In this document: positions 35,811 through 45,177 of the stretch, piece after piece
Numbering within the stretch: position 1 is the first letter of the stretch
How the letters are laid out: each line of letters starts with the position of its first letter
Assembly (NCBI GenBank): GCA_947380905.1
Contig: CANCSS010000013.1
Span: forward strand, 1-55,719
Reading direction: 5' to 3'
Length of the DNA: 55,719 bases
DNA from: Chitinophagaceae bacterium
Lineage (GTDB): Bacteria; Bacteroidota; Bacteroidia; Chitinophagales; Chitinophagaceae
Translations under genes and position numbers: made by a program
The notes under the pieces: model-generated
Database searches by the model: none
Told to the model about the DNA's origin: nothing
The model's input: only the letters and a program-made list of their open reading frames with translations

Positions 35811-38800
35811 AAGTCTTTTACGTTGCCGGTTCTTTTTAGAACACCCCAAACTTGCAACTCCCCTTTGATGGCTCGCTTGATGGCTTTAAAAAATACATAC
35901 ATCATCAACCACCTATAAATTAATCTTTGAGGAACCAACCAAATAAGTTTTGCTGGGTGCTCTTTTTCAAATGCAAATGCAATGGCTGCAATAAGTGAAT
36001 CAACAATCACATAGATCAAGAAGTAGAAGCCTATCTTTCCTTCATTGCCCGTTAATAAAGCAATCACCATTAAAAAATCAGCCATGGGGGAAAAGAAAGG
36101 AATGATGTACTTGAACAACAACATATCTGGTAATACTACCCAACCCAAGGCTTTATTTTTATTGCTAAACAATAGCTCCTTGTGTTTCCAAAAAGTTTGC
36201 ATCACACCAAAACTCCATCTTACTCTTTGTTTCAAAAATTGTTTTAAATGCTCGGGCACTTCGGTATAGGCGTATGCTTTGGATTCATTTACAACAAGGT
36301 ATCCAGCTTTTAAAATACGAAGCGTGATGTCGCAATCCTCGGCTAAAGTATCGTCTGTAAAACCTCCTGCATGTAAAATGGCTTCCTTTTTAAACGCTCC
36401 AATGGCCCCGGGAATCACTGTGATGGCATTTAAATAAGCAAAGCCTTTGCGATCAAAATTTTGACTGGTAATATATTCAATGCTTTGCCACTTGGTCAAT
36501 AAATTTACTTCATTGCCAACAATCACAGAACCTGCAACTGCGCCCACTTCTTTCCCTTCTTTGTTAAATGGATTCACAAAATTGCGCATTAATTTGGCTA
36601 CTGCATCGGTGGCTAATTTTGTATCAGCATCAATACAAACCACATAATCTGCTTTAGATTGATTGATGCCATAAGTTAAGGCAGTTGCTTTCCCTCCATT
36701 TTGTTTGGTGAATACTTTCACCAAAGGATTATATGAAAAAGCATTTTTTACTTTTTCATATGTATTGTCTGTACTTCCATCATCCACGAAAATAATTTCA
36801 AAATGAGGGTAATCACATTTTAATAAATTATGCAATGAACTTACCGCATTTACTTCTTCATTGTATGCAGGTATAATAATAGAAACAAATGGATGTGGTA
36901 AAGAATTTTCTAATTCAGCGAGTGTTGAAGTTCTTTTCTTTTCTAATGCAGCCATGATGCCAATAATCACAATTCTTGCCATGCTCAATGTCAAGAAAAT
37001 GACAAACAAAGCAAAAAAGAATTCCCCTCCCAAATAAGCTCCTTCGGCCAATAAGTAATTTATTTGCAGCCAATAGTAGTCTTTACCCTTGGGAGTTGGC
37101 GGCATCAGTTCATCTGGTTTTTTTCCTAACAAATCTGCTACCGATGTAAACGTATATCCTTGTTGCCTAAAATACCTGATAATTTTTCCTGTCGCACTTA
37201 CTGTATTTTCTCGATTGCCTCCTGCATCATGCAATAAAATAATACTTCCAGCAATAGACGTGTCTTCTGGATTGTTAGTATGAATTTTTCTCTGGTAATC
37301 ATTCACCACCCGATCAAATATGCTGTCATTTCGGTAATCATTAATTGGAATTTGCCAATCTTCTGGATCAATGCTCTCTCCTACTGTAATGTAATTTTTC
37401 TTTCTGCTTAATGCAATGGGCGCCAATTCCTCGTATTTCCCTGGCTCACTGTCTGCATTAAAGGGAGCTCTAAATAAAATCGTACTGTGACCTGTAATAC
37501 ATTCGATCAATAACTGTGTTGCATCCATTTCTAAAGAAGCTCTTTGATTGCTAACCAAACTCATATCAGGATGCGTAAAAGTATGGTTGCCTATTTCATG
37601 TCCCTCTTTATATATTCTTTTGATTAATGGAATATTGTTCTCCGCTTGATAGCCCACTACAAAAAAAGCTGCAGGCACATGATAATAAGCTAAAGTATCT
37701 AGTATTTGACGCGTGTATTTGGGATCGGGCCCGTCATCAAATGTGAGTACTAATTTTTTCTTAGTGGTTGCTCCAAATCTGCGAATAACATAAGTAGAAG
37801 GAAGTTTATCATAATACTCTTCGCTAATCAACATAGACACAGCATCAATTTCACTTCTTATTTTCCCATCTTTTGGCGAAGCGATAATATCCAATACCTC
37901 TCCCTCACCAACAAAATCAGGCGCGCTTCCTGCTTTAATATTATTAAACCCTATAAAATCAAAATTCTTCAAAGCAGTTTTGGTCATGGGTTTATTGTAA
38001 AATGACCACAACCTCACATCCTCTCCACCCAATCGCCATAAAGCAGTTCCTGCTAAATTGTATTCGGTTGCAAAACGTATAGAATTAAAATTGGTAGCAG
38101 CGTCTACAAAATAAACCTGATGTAAAAAGTTCTCACTATCATAATATTCATAATCTAAATTGTAAGTATCATTGTCATAATCTATGCTGGCTTCGCTGCT
38201 TTTTGCATTGGCTATGGCTTGCTGATAGGTAACATCTTCTACACTAATGATTTTCTTATTTTTTGTTTTCCAATCATGCCCAAAAGCAGGCAAGGCTAGA
38301 ATGACTTTATTAACAGGTACTTTTTTTGCCACATCTACTACAGCAGCTTCTATCCATTTTTGTGAGCTATTCGGGCCTGGCTTGGTTTCTGAATGATGTT
38401 GATCATACGCCATCAAAATAAGATAATCGTTGTATTTGCCTAAAGCATTGTAATTGTAATCATTATTGAATGGAATTACATCCTGAGAGACCAATAAATC
38501 TTTAGCATGCAATTGCTGGTAAAGCGATTTTTGAAATTCAATCAATGGCTTGTCCGACTCCAAAGCCAATTCTTCAAAATCTATATTAACTCCAATAAAA
38601 TGGTATTGCTCTAAAACTGCAATAATATCATTGATGAGTTTTTGTTTTTTTACTGGATTGGAAATAATTCTTTTAACTGCCTCCCCTCTAAATAAAGTTT
38701 TATAATTATTGGTAAGCAATGGCATCACTTTAACACCTGCCGATTGCATAATTTTTAAAGCCTTAGGATCGATGGTATTGTAAAGTTGATCTGTATTCGG

Positions 38801-39268
38801 ATCTATAAATAACCACTCTGGTATAATTAGATTCACATTGCCAATATTCCTTTGTAAGGAACTAAATGATTGTGCTGCATCCCAGTTTACATAAAATGCG
38901 GCTCTAATGCCTAAACTATCACTAAAATATTTAGAAGTAGATAAATCCAATGGCTTGTCTAAAACCTGTCCGCAACCCAAACCTTTAGACCATTTGTTTC
39001 CGATGGCTTTTTTAAACCCTTTGTAATCTTTTTCTAATTGACTTTCTCTATAAGAAGGGATGGAATCGGTTAATACCTTTTTGATGGCTGCCCCTTCCAA
39101 GGGAATGTCTGGCTTGTTTTTATTGGTAAAATAAATACCCATAAAAACAATTGCCCCAATAATCGGCAATACAAATAACAAGGCCCTTAGCACCCACTTG
39201 GTGGTTTGCCATCTTGTTTTATTGGTCGAATGAAAAATTTGTGAATTTGGGCTCATTGGTAAATACAA
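35807..39268 (-). CDS. Three-module membrane enzyme: GH18-like, NodB deacetylase (CE4) and GT2 polysaccharide synthase
   Basis: A 1153-residue inner-membrane protein. An N-terminal membrane segment (about 28-50) leads to a GH18-like domain (about 95-430): G-V-N-I-D-F-E-E keeps Asp230 and catalytic Glu232, but the first Asp of D-G-x-D-x-D-x-E is Ile and the second Asn. A NodB deacetylase domain (about 500-715) has T-F-D-D-G-P-D (Asp511/512), H-T-F-T-H-P (His562/566), R-A-P-F and L-L-H-D. After membrane helices (about 735-780) a processive GT2 domain (from about 793) shows D-D-G-S, D-A-D near 877, A-E-D-C-D and Q-R-V-R-W near 1017, then C-terminal helices. It could build, deacetylate and trim a beta-linked amino-sugar polymer. 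It follows the GT-C-like gene by 8 bases. Confidence 0.88.
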   Translation of the reverse strand: MYLPMSPNSQIFHSTNKTRWQTTKWVLRALLFVLPIIGAIVFMGIYFTNKNKPDIPLEGAAIKKVLTDSIPSYRESQLEKDYKGFKKAIGNKWSKGLGCGQVLDKPLDLSTSKYFSDSLGIRAAFYVNWDAAQSFSSLQRNIGNVNLIIPEWLFIDPNTDQLYNTIDPKALKIMQSAGVKVMPLLTNNYKTLFRGEAVKRIISNPVKKQKLINDIIAVLEQYHFIGVNIDFEELALESDKPLIEFQKSLYQQLHAKDLLVSQDVIPFNNDYNYNALGKYNDYLILMAYDQHHSETKPGPNSSQKWIEAAVVDVAKKVPVNKVILALPAFGHDWKTKNKKIISVEDVTYQQAIANAKSSEASIDYDNDTYNLDYEYYDSENFLHQVYFVDAATNFNSIRFATEYNLAGTALWRLGGEDVRLWSFYNKPMTKTALKNFDFIGFNNIKAGSAPDFVGEGEVLDIIASPKDGKIRSEIDAVSMLISEEYYDKLPSTYVIRRFGATTKKKLVLTFDDGPDPKYTRQILDTLAYYHVPAAFFVVGYQAENNIPLIKRIYKEGHEIGNHTFTHPDMSLVSNQRASLEMDATQLLIECITGHSTILFRAPFNADSEPGKYEELAPIALSRKKNYITVGESIDPEDWQIPINDYRNDSIFDRVVNDYQRKIHTNNPEDTSIAGSIILLHDAGGNRENTVSATGKIIRYFRQQGYTFTSVADLLGKKPDELMPPTPKGKDYYWLQINYLLAEGAYLGGEFFFALFVIFLTLSMARIVIIGIMAALEKKRTSTLAELENSLPHPFVSIIIPAYNEEVNAVSSLHNLLKCDYPHFEIIFVDDGSTDNTYEKVKNAFSYNPLVKVFTKQNGGKATALTYGINQSKADYVVCIDADTKLATDAVAKLMRNFVNPFNKEGKEVGAVAGSVIVGNEVNLLTKWQSIEYITSQNFDRKGFAYLNAITVIPGAIGAFKKEAILHAGGFTDDTLAEDCDITLRILKAGYLVVNESKAYAYTEVPEHLKQFLKQRVRWSFGVMQTFWKHKELLFSNKNKALGWVVLPDMLLFKYIIPFFSPMADFLMVIALLTGNEGKIGFYFLIYVIVDSLIAAIAFAFEKEHPAKLIWLVPQRLIYRWLMMYVFFKAIKRAIKGELQVWGVLKRTGNVKDF

Positions 39269-39276
39269 AATTAACC

Positions 39277-40803
39277 CTATTTTGGACTACATCGAAAGAT
39301 AAATCCATCTTTAAATTGCTTAACTAATGTTAAGTTTTTGTGCTGTTTTATTTCTTCCAAGCTGGGAAGGGTTTCATTGTCCTCATTGTTTAACCAAATA
39401 AGTGTTAATAATGGCGATTGATTAAACTTTTCCATTTCATTTAGATGCGCTTTTTCGGGTAAAATATTCAAATGTTCTCCCGTAAAAAAATACACGGCAT
39501 GGCTTGCATTGGAATACACCGGCAGCCCTTGGTTAAAGCTACTTCGATCCTTTTTTAGAAAAGTAAGGGCGTCGCTAAATACCCAGTCATCGTCCGAATA
39601 GCCTCCTATCCCTCCTTGCTTATTTTCTAGGTACATGCCTTGATCTAATTTTAAATAAGCAATCATAATAGCGCCCCAAAAAATCGTTGTTAAAAGAAGG
39701 AAACTCAATTTAAATATTTGCGTTTTCATCCCTTTGTACCAAGCGGTCAAATAAAAACTTAGCGTAAACAAACAGGGAATAAAAAAGGGTGCCAGCAATC
39801 GATTGTTAATGGTCTCATATTTTGTAAAAGTAGCAGACAACAACATGAATACAGAATACACCAAAGTGAAGGTATTGGCGATTCTTTCTAAAGTACTGTG
39901 TTGAATGTTTTTAGTATATCTGTATATAAATATAACCCCCACAGCTACTAAAAAAAACAGCCCTACCCAAAAAGAATAAGCATTAGTTGCAGTAGTAAAT
40001 GGAAACCAATCCATTAATACTGTTCCATAGTATTTTAGGATTTCTGCAAATGGCGTTGCTCCTCTTTGTCGAGTACCCGTTAAGCTAGAGGCATGTAGAT
40101 AGTTCCTGATTAAATTCAACGTTATTAAAGAACAAGAAACCATTCCAAATAAGATAAAATGTTTAATTTTTTTCTGAAAATGGAGTTCATTTGATAGCAA
40201 TATCAACAAGCCCCCCGTAATGACTAGGGTGACCCCCACGAATCTTGTTTCAAATGCGATTGCAGCTATCATGGCAGCATAAAGCAAATTCCGAATGGTT
40301 GGTGTTTTAAAATAAAAAAAACAAACCAAAATGAATCCTAAAATTTCAATAATAAACAAACTTTCCGACCACAACATGGTATAAATTTCTAACAACCCAG
40401 GACTTGCCAAAATAGTGAATAATAAAATCCATTTTAACCATTTGACATGATTTATTTTAGCTAAAATAATTCCACTAATAAAAATAACAACCCCAAAAAG
40501 CAGTCCATTTAAATAAGGCGCTACAAGTAAAAGGTCTTGTCTAAAAATAAATTGAACAAGGGCTAAAAAGCTGGGATAAAAAAGGGGAAATAAGATCAAA
40601 GGACTATTATCAAATTGATAAAATCCCTTGCCTTGTAAGAAACTATCTGCGGCACTTTTATAGTAGATAGAATCTGGCGAAATACCTACTCCTCCATGCT
40701 TGGTTAAAGCAATAATGAGTAAGCTCCCCAATAGGGCTGCTGCCAGAGAATCCATATTGTTTTTTAGCTTACGCACCAGGCTCGTTTTGACAAAAATACA
40801 CAC
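39277..40803 (-). CDS. Polytopic membrane protein, GT-C (GT39/ArnT-like) glycosyltransferase candidate
   Basis: A 508-residue protein with about 10-11 hydrophobic segments. The first periplasmic loop has G-I-S-P-D-S-I-Y-Y-K-S-A, with an acidic residue where GT-C transferases carry their catalytic Asp. The C-terminal 100 residues are soluble and include S-N-A-S-H-A-V-Y-F-F-T-G, as in mannosyltransferase-like membrane proteins. GT-C enzymes use lipid-linked sugars outside the inner membrane. The frame opens with GTG at 40803; ATG at 40755 is in frame and may be the real start. It is first in an operon with the synthase-deacetylase gene, which hints at a joint surface-glycan job. Confidence 0.7.
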   Translation of the reverse strand: MCIFVKTSLVRKLKNNMDSLAAALLGSLLIIALTKHGGVGISPDSIYYKSAADSFLQGKGFYQFDNSPLILFPLFYPSFLALVQFIFRQDLLLVAPYLNGLLFGVVIFISGIILAKINHVKWLKWILLFTILASPGLLEIYTMLWSESLFIIEILGFILVCFFYFKTPTIRNLLYAAMIAAIAFETRFVGVTLVITGGLLILLSNELHFQKKIKHFILFGMVSCSLITLNLIRNYLHASSLTGTRQRGATPFAEILKYYGTVLMDWFPFTTATNAYSFWVGLFFLVAVGVIFIYRYTKNIQHSTLERIANTFTLVYSVFMLLSATFTKYETINNRLLAPFFIPCLFTLSFYLTAWYKGMKTQIFKLSFLLLTTIFWGAIMIAYLKLDQGMYLENKQGGIGGYSDDDWVFSDALTFLKKDRSSFNQGLPVYSNASHAVYFFTGEHLNILPEKAHLNEMEKFNQSPLLTLIWLNNEDNETLPSLEEIKQHKNLTLVKQFKDGFIFRCSPK

Positions 40804-40939
40804 TTTCTATCAAGGTTGGAATGCCTATCCAATTGACAATACAGAAGTTAATACCATTAAGCCATCTTTATTTTGTAAAAAGCAAAAAAAGTAGGAAATT
40901 AACTGCCTAAACCAATTTCTTCATAACGATTATCAGCTC

Positions 40940-43063
40940 ATGAAAAAAACAATCCAAATTAGCTTTCAAACCTTAAGTATTATTTGTTTATTAAGCTTAA
41001 CCATTGCTTCTTGTAGCAACAAAAGGAGTAGCAAACCCACTGTGTTAGTCTTTTCAAAAACAGGGGGCTTTCACCATGAATCAATTCCAGTTGGCATTAA
41101 AGCCATTCAAGCACTTGGCCTCACCAATGGTTTTTCTGTGGATACGACTACAGATGCTGCTAAATTTGTTGAAGACAGTTTGAAAAAATATGCAGCTTTG
41201 GTGTTTTTAAATAGCACGGGTGAATTGTTAACCGGCAACCAAGAAATTGCTTTAGAAAGATACATGCAAGCCGGTGGCGGATTTGTTGGAATTCATGCAG
41301 CCACCGATGCCGAATACGATTGGAGCTGGTATGTAAGTATGATTGGCGCTTCTTTCAAGGGGCACCCTGCTCAACAAGAAGCTACTTTAGTAATCAATGA
41401 TAAAACGCATCCTTCCACCAATACTTTACCAGCAACTTGGTCAAGAAAAGACGAATGGTATAATTTTAAAAACATAAGTAAGGACATTAAAGTACTTATG
41501 AGTATTGATGAAAAATCTTATCAAGGTGGAGAGCATGGAGCTAACCATCCAATGGCCTGGTACCATAGCTTTGATGGCGGTCGTGTTTTTTATACCGAAT
41601 TGGGTCATACCAATGAATCTTATACGGAACCATTGTTTTTACAACATATTTTAGGTGGAATTAAATACGCCATGGGCGATAATACCGCTGATTATAAAAA
41701 AGTGCATAGCGAATTTGCACCAGATGAAAGTCACTTTAAAAAGACCGACTTAGTGACGGGTAACTTTTTTGAACCTACAGAAATTTCAGTACTTCCTAAT
41801 TTAGATGTATTGGTAGTACAACGTCGTGGTGAAATTTATTTGTATAAAAATGATGCTAAAAAACTCAAACAAGCTGGATTTTTAAATGTGTATTGGAAAA
41901 CCGATGCACCACATGTTAATTCAGAAGAAGGATTGTTGGGCGTAAAAGCAGATCCAGATTTTGCAAAAAACCATTTTGTATATGTATTTTATAGTGCACC
42001 AGACACGGCGTTAAATAGATTGTCTCGTTTTACTTTGGAAAATGATACGATAGTAAATAGTTCAGAAAAAATAATTTTACAATTTTATGAGCAACGTGAT
42101 ATTTGTTGCCATACAGGTGGCTCTATCGCTTTTGGTCCTGATAAATCATTATTTGTATCCACAGGAGACAACACCACCCCATTTGATGAACCTAAACAAA
42201 AATATGTAAGCAATGGCTACGCACCTGTTGATGACCGACCAGGTCATCTTCAATATGACGAACGTCGTGGAGCAGGAAATACAAATGATTTAAGAGGTAA
42301 AATTTTACGCATCAAAGTAAAAGAAGATGGTACCTATGAAATTCCAGAAGGCAATTTATTTCCAAAAGGAACTGAAAAAACAAAACCAGAAATTTATGTC
42401 ATGGGCGATCGCAACCCTTATAGAATTTCGGTAGATCCTAAAAATGGTTATTTGTATTGGGGAGAAGTTGGCCCCGATGCCAATGCTGACAGTTTGAATA
42501 CACGTGGCCCTCGTGGTTACGACGAAGTAAACCAAGCCCGCAAAGCTGGTTATTTTGGATGGCCCTTCTTTATTGGAAACAACTACCCTTACCATCTTTA
42601 TGATTATGCAACTGGCAAATATGGTCCAACTACCGATCCAGCTAAACCTATTAATAACTCAAGAAACAACACCGGTTTAACTGAATTGCCTCCGGCACAA
42701 CCTGCGTTTATTTGGTATCCTTATGGGGTATCTCCAGACTTCCCTTCGTTAGGTGCAGGTGGACGAACTGCTATGGCGGGTCCTGTTTATTATAGCGACT
42801 TATATCCTAAAGAGACTCGCTACCCTTCTTATTACGATGGAAAATTCTTTTTTAATGAGTGGATGCGTGGCTATATTAAAGCAGTGAGTATGAAATCCAA
42901 TGGCGATTATGATAGAATGGAACCCTTTATGCCTCATACCAAATTTCATTCTCCTATTGACATAGAATTGGGACCAGATGGTCGTTTCTATGTATTGGAA
43001 TATGGCTCTGGCTGGTTTAGTAAAAATCCAGATGCAGGTTTATCAAGAATAGATTTTAAATAA
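40940..43063 (+). CDS. Lipoprotein with ThuA-like and PQQ-type sugar (sorbosone) dehydrogenase domains
   Basis: A 707-residue predicted lipoprotein (I-A-S before Cys25). Residues about 33-245 form a ThuA-like domain (trehalose-utilisation type, class I glutamine-amidotransferase fold) with F-S-K-T-G-G-F-H-H-E, G-F-V-G-I-H-A-A-T-D and A-W-Y-H-S-F-D-G-G-R. Residues about 265-705 form a beta-propeller of the soluble glucose/sorbosone dehydrogenase type, with E-E-G-L-L-G-V, R-D-I-C-C-H-T-G-G-S, G-D-R-N-P-Y-R and G-R-F-Y-V-L-E-Y-G. Homologues are often longer, with PKD, CBM6 or cytochrome c parts; here none follow. It probably oxidises a sugar in the periplasm. It ends 1 base before the exported PLP gene. 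Confidence 0.85.
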   Translation: MKKTIQISFQTLSIICLLSLTIASCSNKRSSKPTVLVFSKTGGFHHESIPVGIKAIQALGLTNGFSVDTTTDAAKFVEDSLKKYAALVFLNSTGELLTGNQEIALERYMQAGGGFVGIHAATDAEYDWSWYVSMIGASFKGHPAQQEATLVINDKTHPSTNTLPATWSRKDEWYNFKNISKDIKVLMSIDEKSYQGGEHGANHPMAWYHSFDGGRVFYTELGHTNESYTEPLFLQHILGGIKYAMGDNTADYKKVHSEFAPDESHFKKTDLVTGNFFEPTEISVLPNLDVLVVQRRGEIYLYKNDAKKLKQAGFLNVYWKTDAPHVNSEEGLLGVKADPDFAKNHFVYVFYSAPDTALNRLSRFTLENDTIVNSSEKIILQFYEQRDICCHTGGSIAFGPDKSLFVSTGDNTTPFDEPKQKYVSNGYAPVDDRPGHLQYDERRGAGNTNDLRGKILRIKVKEDGTYEIPEGNLFPKGTEKTKPEIYVMGDRNPYRISVDPKNGYLYWGEVGPDANADSLNTRGPRGYDEVNQARKAGYFGWPFFIGNNYPYHLYDYATGKYGPTTDPAKPINNSRNNTGLTELPPAQPAFIWYPYGVSPDFPSLGAGGRTAMAGPVYYSDLYPKETRYPSYYDGKFFFNEWMRGYIKAVSMKSNGDYDRMEPFMPHTKFHSPIDIELGPDGRFYVLEYGSGWFSKNPDAGLSRIDFK

Positions 43064-43064
43064 A

Positions 43065-44333
43065 ATGAAAAAACGCCAATTTATTAAAGATGTTTTGTTA
43101 ACGACCATGGCTGCCCCATTGGGAATGGCGGGTATGGCGCAAAGTTTCAAACAAAAAGAAAATGTGCCTGCAACCGTGTTGGCTAAGGAGGAAGACTTTT
43201 GGTTAACTATTAGAAATCAATATTTATTAAAACCAGAGTATATCAACCTAGAGAATGGTTACTATAATTTTATTCCGCAACCTTTATTGGAAAAGTTAAT
43301 AGAACATATCAGAGAAGTGAATTACCAAGGCTCTTGGTATATGAGAACAGTTCAATGGGACAATAAAAATAAAATTGCTGCAAGATTGGCTGGAATTGCT
43401 GGTTGTTTACCTGAAGAAATGATCATTACCAGAAATGCTACTGAGTCTTTGGATTTAGTGATAGGTGGTTTTGACTGGACGCCAGGCGATGAAGCGGTGA
43501 TGGCCATTCAAGATTACGGTTCTATGTTAGACATGTTTGATCAAGTAAAAAGAAGATACGGTGTAGTGAATATTAAAGTATCTGTACCACTTCATCCAAA
43601 AAATGATGAAGAAATTGTAAACCTGTATGCCAACGCGATTACCGAAAGAACCAAATTGATGATGATAAGTCATATGGTGAATATTACTGGACAAATATTA
43701 CCGGTTCGTAAAATTTGTGATATGGCCCATGCCAAAGGCGTTCAAGTGCTTGTAGATGGTGCACATGCTTTTGCGCATTCAAAATACCGTATTGATGAAT
43801 TCAATTGCGATTATTATGCCACTTCTTTACACAAATGGTTAAGTGCCCCATTGGGCGCTGGATTTTTATACATCAATAAAAAGAATACAAAAAAATTATG
43901 GCCTTTACTTGCCGATGGCGAAAAAGACTTTTCTAAAATTAGCAGACTTAACCATATAGGAACGCATCCTGTCCATACCGATTTAACCATCAATGATTGT
44001 ATTGATTATTATGAAATGATTGGCGCAGAGAAAAAAGAAGCAAGAATGTATTTTTTACAAAACTATTGGACAAGTAAAGTGAGAAATTTACCAAGAGTTA
44101 TTATTAATACGCCTGCCGAATCTAAAAGAAGTTGTGGCATCGCAAATGTTGGTATTGAAGGCATTACACCTGGTGACTTAGCACAACGCTTAATGAAAGA
44201 ACATAAAGTATTTACTGTAGCCATTGATGGCGCAGATGTGCATGGATGCAGAATTTGTCCAAATGTGTACACTACTATTGAAGAATTAGATACCTTTGTG
44301 TTAGCGATTAAAAAACTTTCCAATAATGCATAA
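43065..44333 (+). CDS. Exported class V aminotransferase-fold PLP enzyme
   Basis: A 422-residue enzyme with a Tat-like start (K-K-R-Q-F-I-K-D, then a Met/Ala/Gly hydrophobic stretch ending M-A-Q). The fold type I body follows class V aminotransferases (isopenicillin-N epimerase/cysteine desulfurase branch): T-R-N-A-T-E-S-L-D-L near residue 126, V-D-G-A-H-A-F-A-H (PLP Asp/His) near 230 and the Schiff-base Lys257 in S-L-H-K-W-L-S-A-P-L-G. Tat export would suit an enzyme that folds around PLP first. The motif is K-R rather than R-R, so export route is not certain. It starts 1 base after the ThuA gene and overlaps murQ by 8 bases. Substrate unknown. Confidence 0.82.
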   Translation: MKKRQFIKDVLLTTMAAPLGMAGMAQSFKQKENVPATVLAKEEDFWLTIRNQYLLKPEYINLENGYYNFIPQPLLEKLIEHIREVNYQGSWYMRTVQWDNKNKIAARLAGIAGCLPEEMIITRNATESLDLVIGGFDWTPGDEAVMAIQDYGSMLDMFDQVKRRYGVVNIKVSVPLHPKNDEEIVNLYANAITERTKLMMISHMVNITGQILPVRKICDMAHAKGVQVLVDGAHAFAHSKYRIDEFNCDYYATSLHKWLSAPLGAGFLYINKKNTKKLWPLLADGEKDFSKISRLNHIGTHPVHTDLTINDCIDYYEMIGAEKKEARMYFLQNYWTSKVRNLPRVIINTPAESKRSCGIANVGIEGITPGDLAQRLMKEHKVFTVAIDGADVHGCRICPNVYTTIEELDTFVLAIKKLSNNA

Positions 44334-45156
44334 TGATTTCAAAAGAACCACAGAATCTAGTTCCTTATACCATGATATTGAATCCGCTGCCACTTCGGAG
44401 GTATTAAAAAATATAAACAAAGAAGATCAAAAAGTGGCGATTGAAGTAGAAAAAGCCATTCCTGCCATTGAATTATTAGTAGATGCCATTGGTGAAAAAA
44501 TGTTGAATGGAGGTCGCCTATTTTATATTGGTGCTGGTACCAGTGGGCGTTTGGGAATGGTAGATGCCAGCGAATGCCCCCCTACTTTTGGCGTTTCTAA
44601 TGATATAGTCGTAGGCGTAATTGCCGGAGGCAAAGAAGCCATGTTTCATGCAGTAGAAAATGCCGAAGATGATACGCAACAGGCCTGGTTAGATTTACAA
44701 GCTTATAATATAAACACCTTAGATAGTGTGATAGGCATTGCTGCCAGTGGTACCACCCCTTATGTGATTGGTGGCTTACAAAAATGTAAAGAAGCTGGCA
44801 TTCTAACAGGTAGTATTTCTTGTAATAAAAATAGCCCCATGAGTGCCTATGCTAACTACCCCATTGAAGTAGTGGTTGGTCCAGAATTTATTACGGGTAG
44901 TACCCGAATGAAAAGTGGCACTGCACAAAAATTAGTATTGAACATGATTTCAACTACACTGATGGTGAAACTAGGTCGCATAAAGGACAATAAAATGGTG
45001 AACATGCAATTGACCAATCAAAAGCTATTCGAAAGAGGTATAAAAATGATCATGGATGAATTAAAATTAACAGATACTGAAATAGCCGCTCAGCTTTTGA
45101 AGAAATACGGTTCTGTTAAGAAATCTATTGAGCACTTTAGTCAAGAAAATAAGTAA
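44326..45156 (+). CDS. murQ: N-acetylmuramic acid 6-phosphate etherase
   Basis: A 276-residue cytosolic SIS-domain enzyme that splits MurNAc-6-phosphate into GlcNAc-6-phosphate and D-lactate. Family marks: T-E-S-S-S-L near residue 9, I-G-A-G-T-S-G-R-L-G-M-V-D-A-S-E-C-P-P (68-86; Glu83 is the acid/base residue), N-A-E-D-D near 110, A-A-S-G-T-T-P-Y near 140 and T-G-S-T-R-M-K-S-G-T near 195. Length is slightly short of the usual 290-300 residues, missing a C-terminal extension. The first 8 bases overlap the PLP gene. AnmK, which makes its substrate, is the convergent neighbour. Confidence 0.95.
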   Translation: MHNDFKRTTESSSLYHDIESAATSEVLKNINKEDQKVAIEVEKAIPAIELLVDAIGEKMLNGGRLFYIGAGTSGRLGMVDASECPPTFGVSNDIVVGVIAGGKEAMFHAVENAEDDTQQAWLDLQAYNINTLDSVIGIAASGTTPYVIGGLQKCKEAGILTGSISCNKNSPMSAYANYPIEVVVGPEFITGSTRMKSGTAQKLVLNMISTTLMVKLGRIKDNKMVNMQLTNQKLFERGIKMIMDELKLTDTEIAAQLLKKYGSVKKSIEHFSQENK

Positions 45157-45177
45157 ATTTATTGCCATTCCTTTTCG

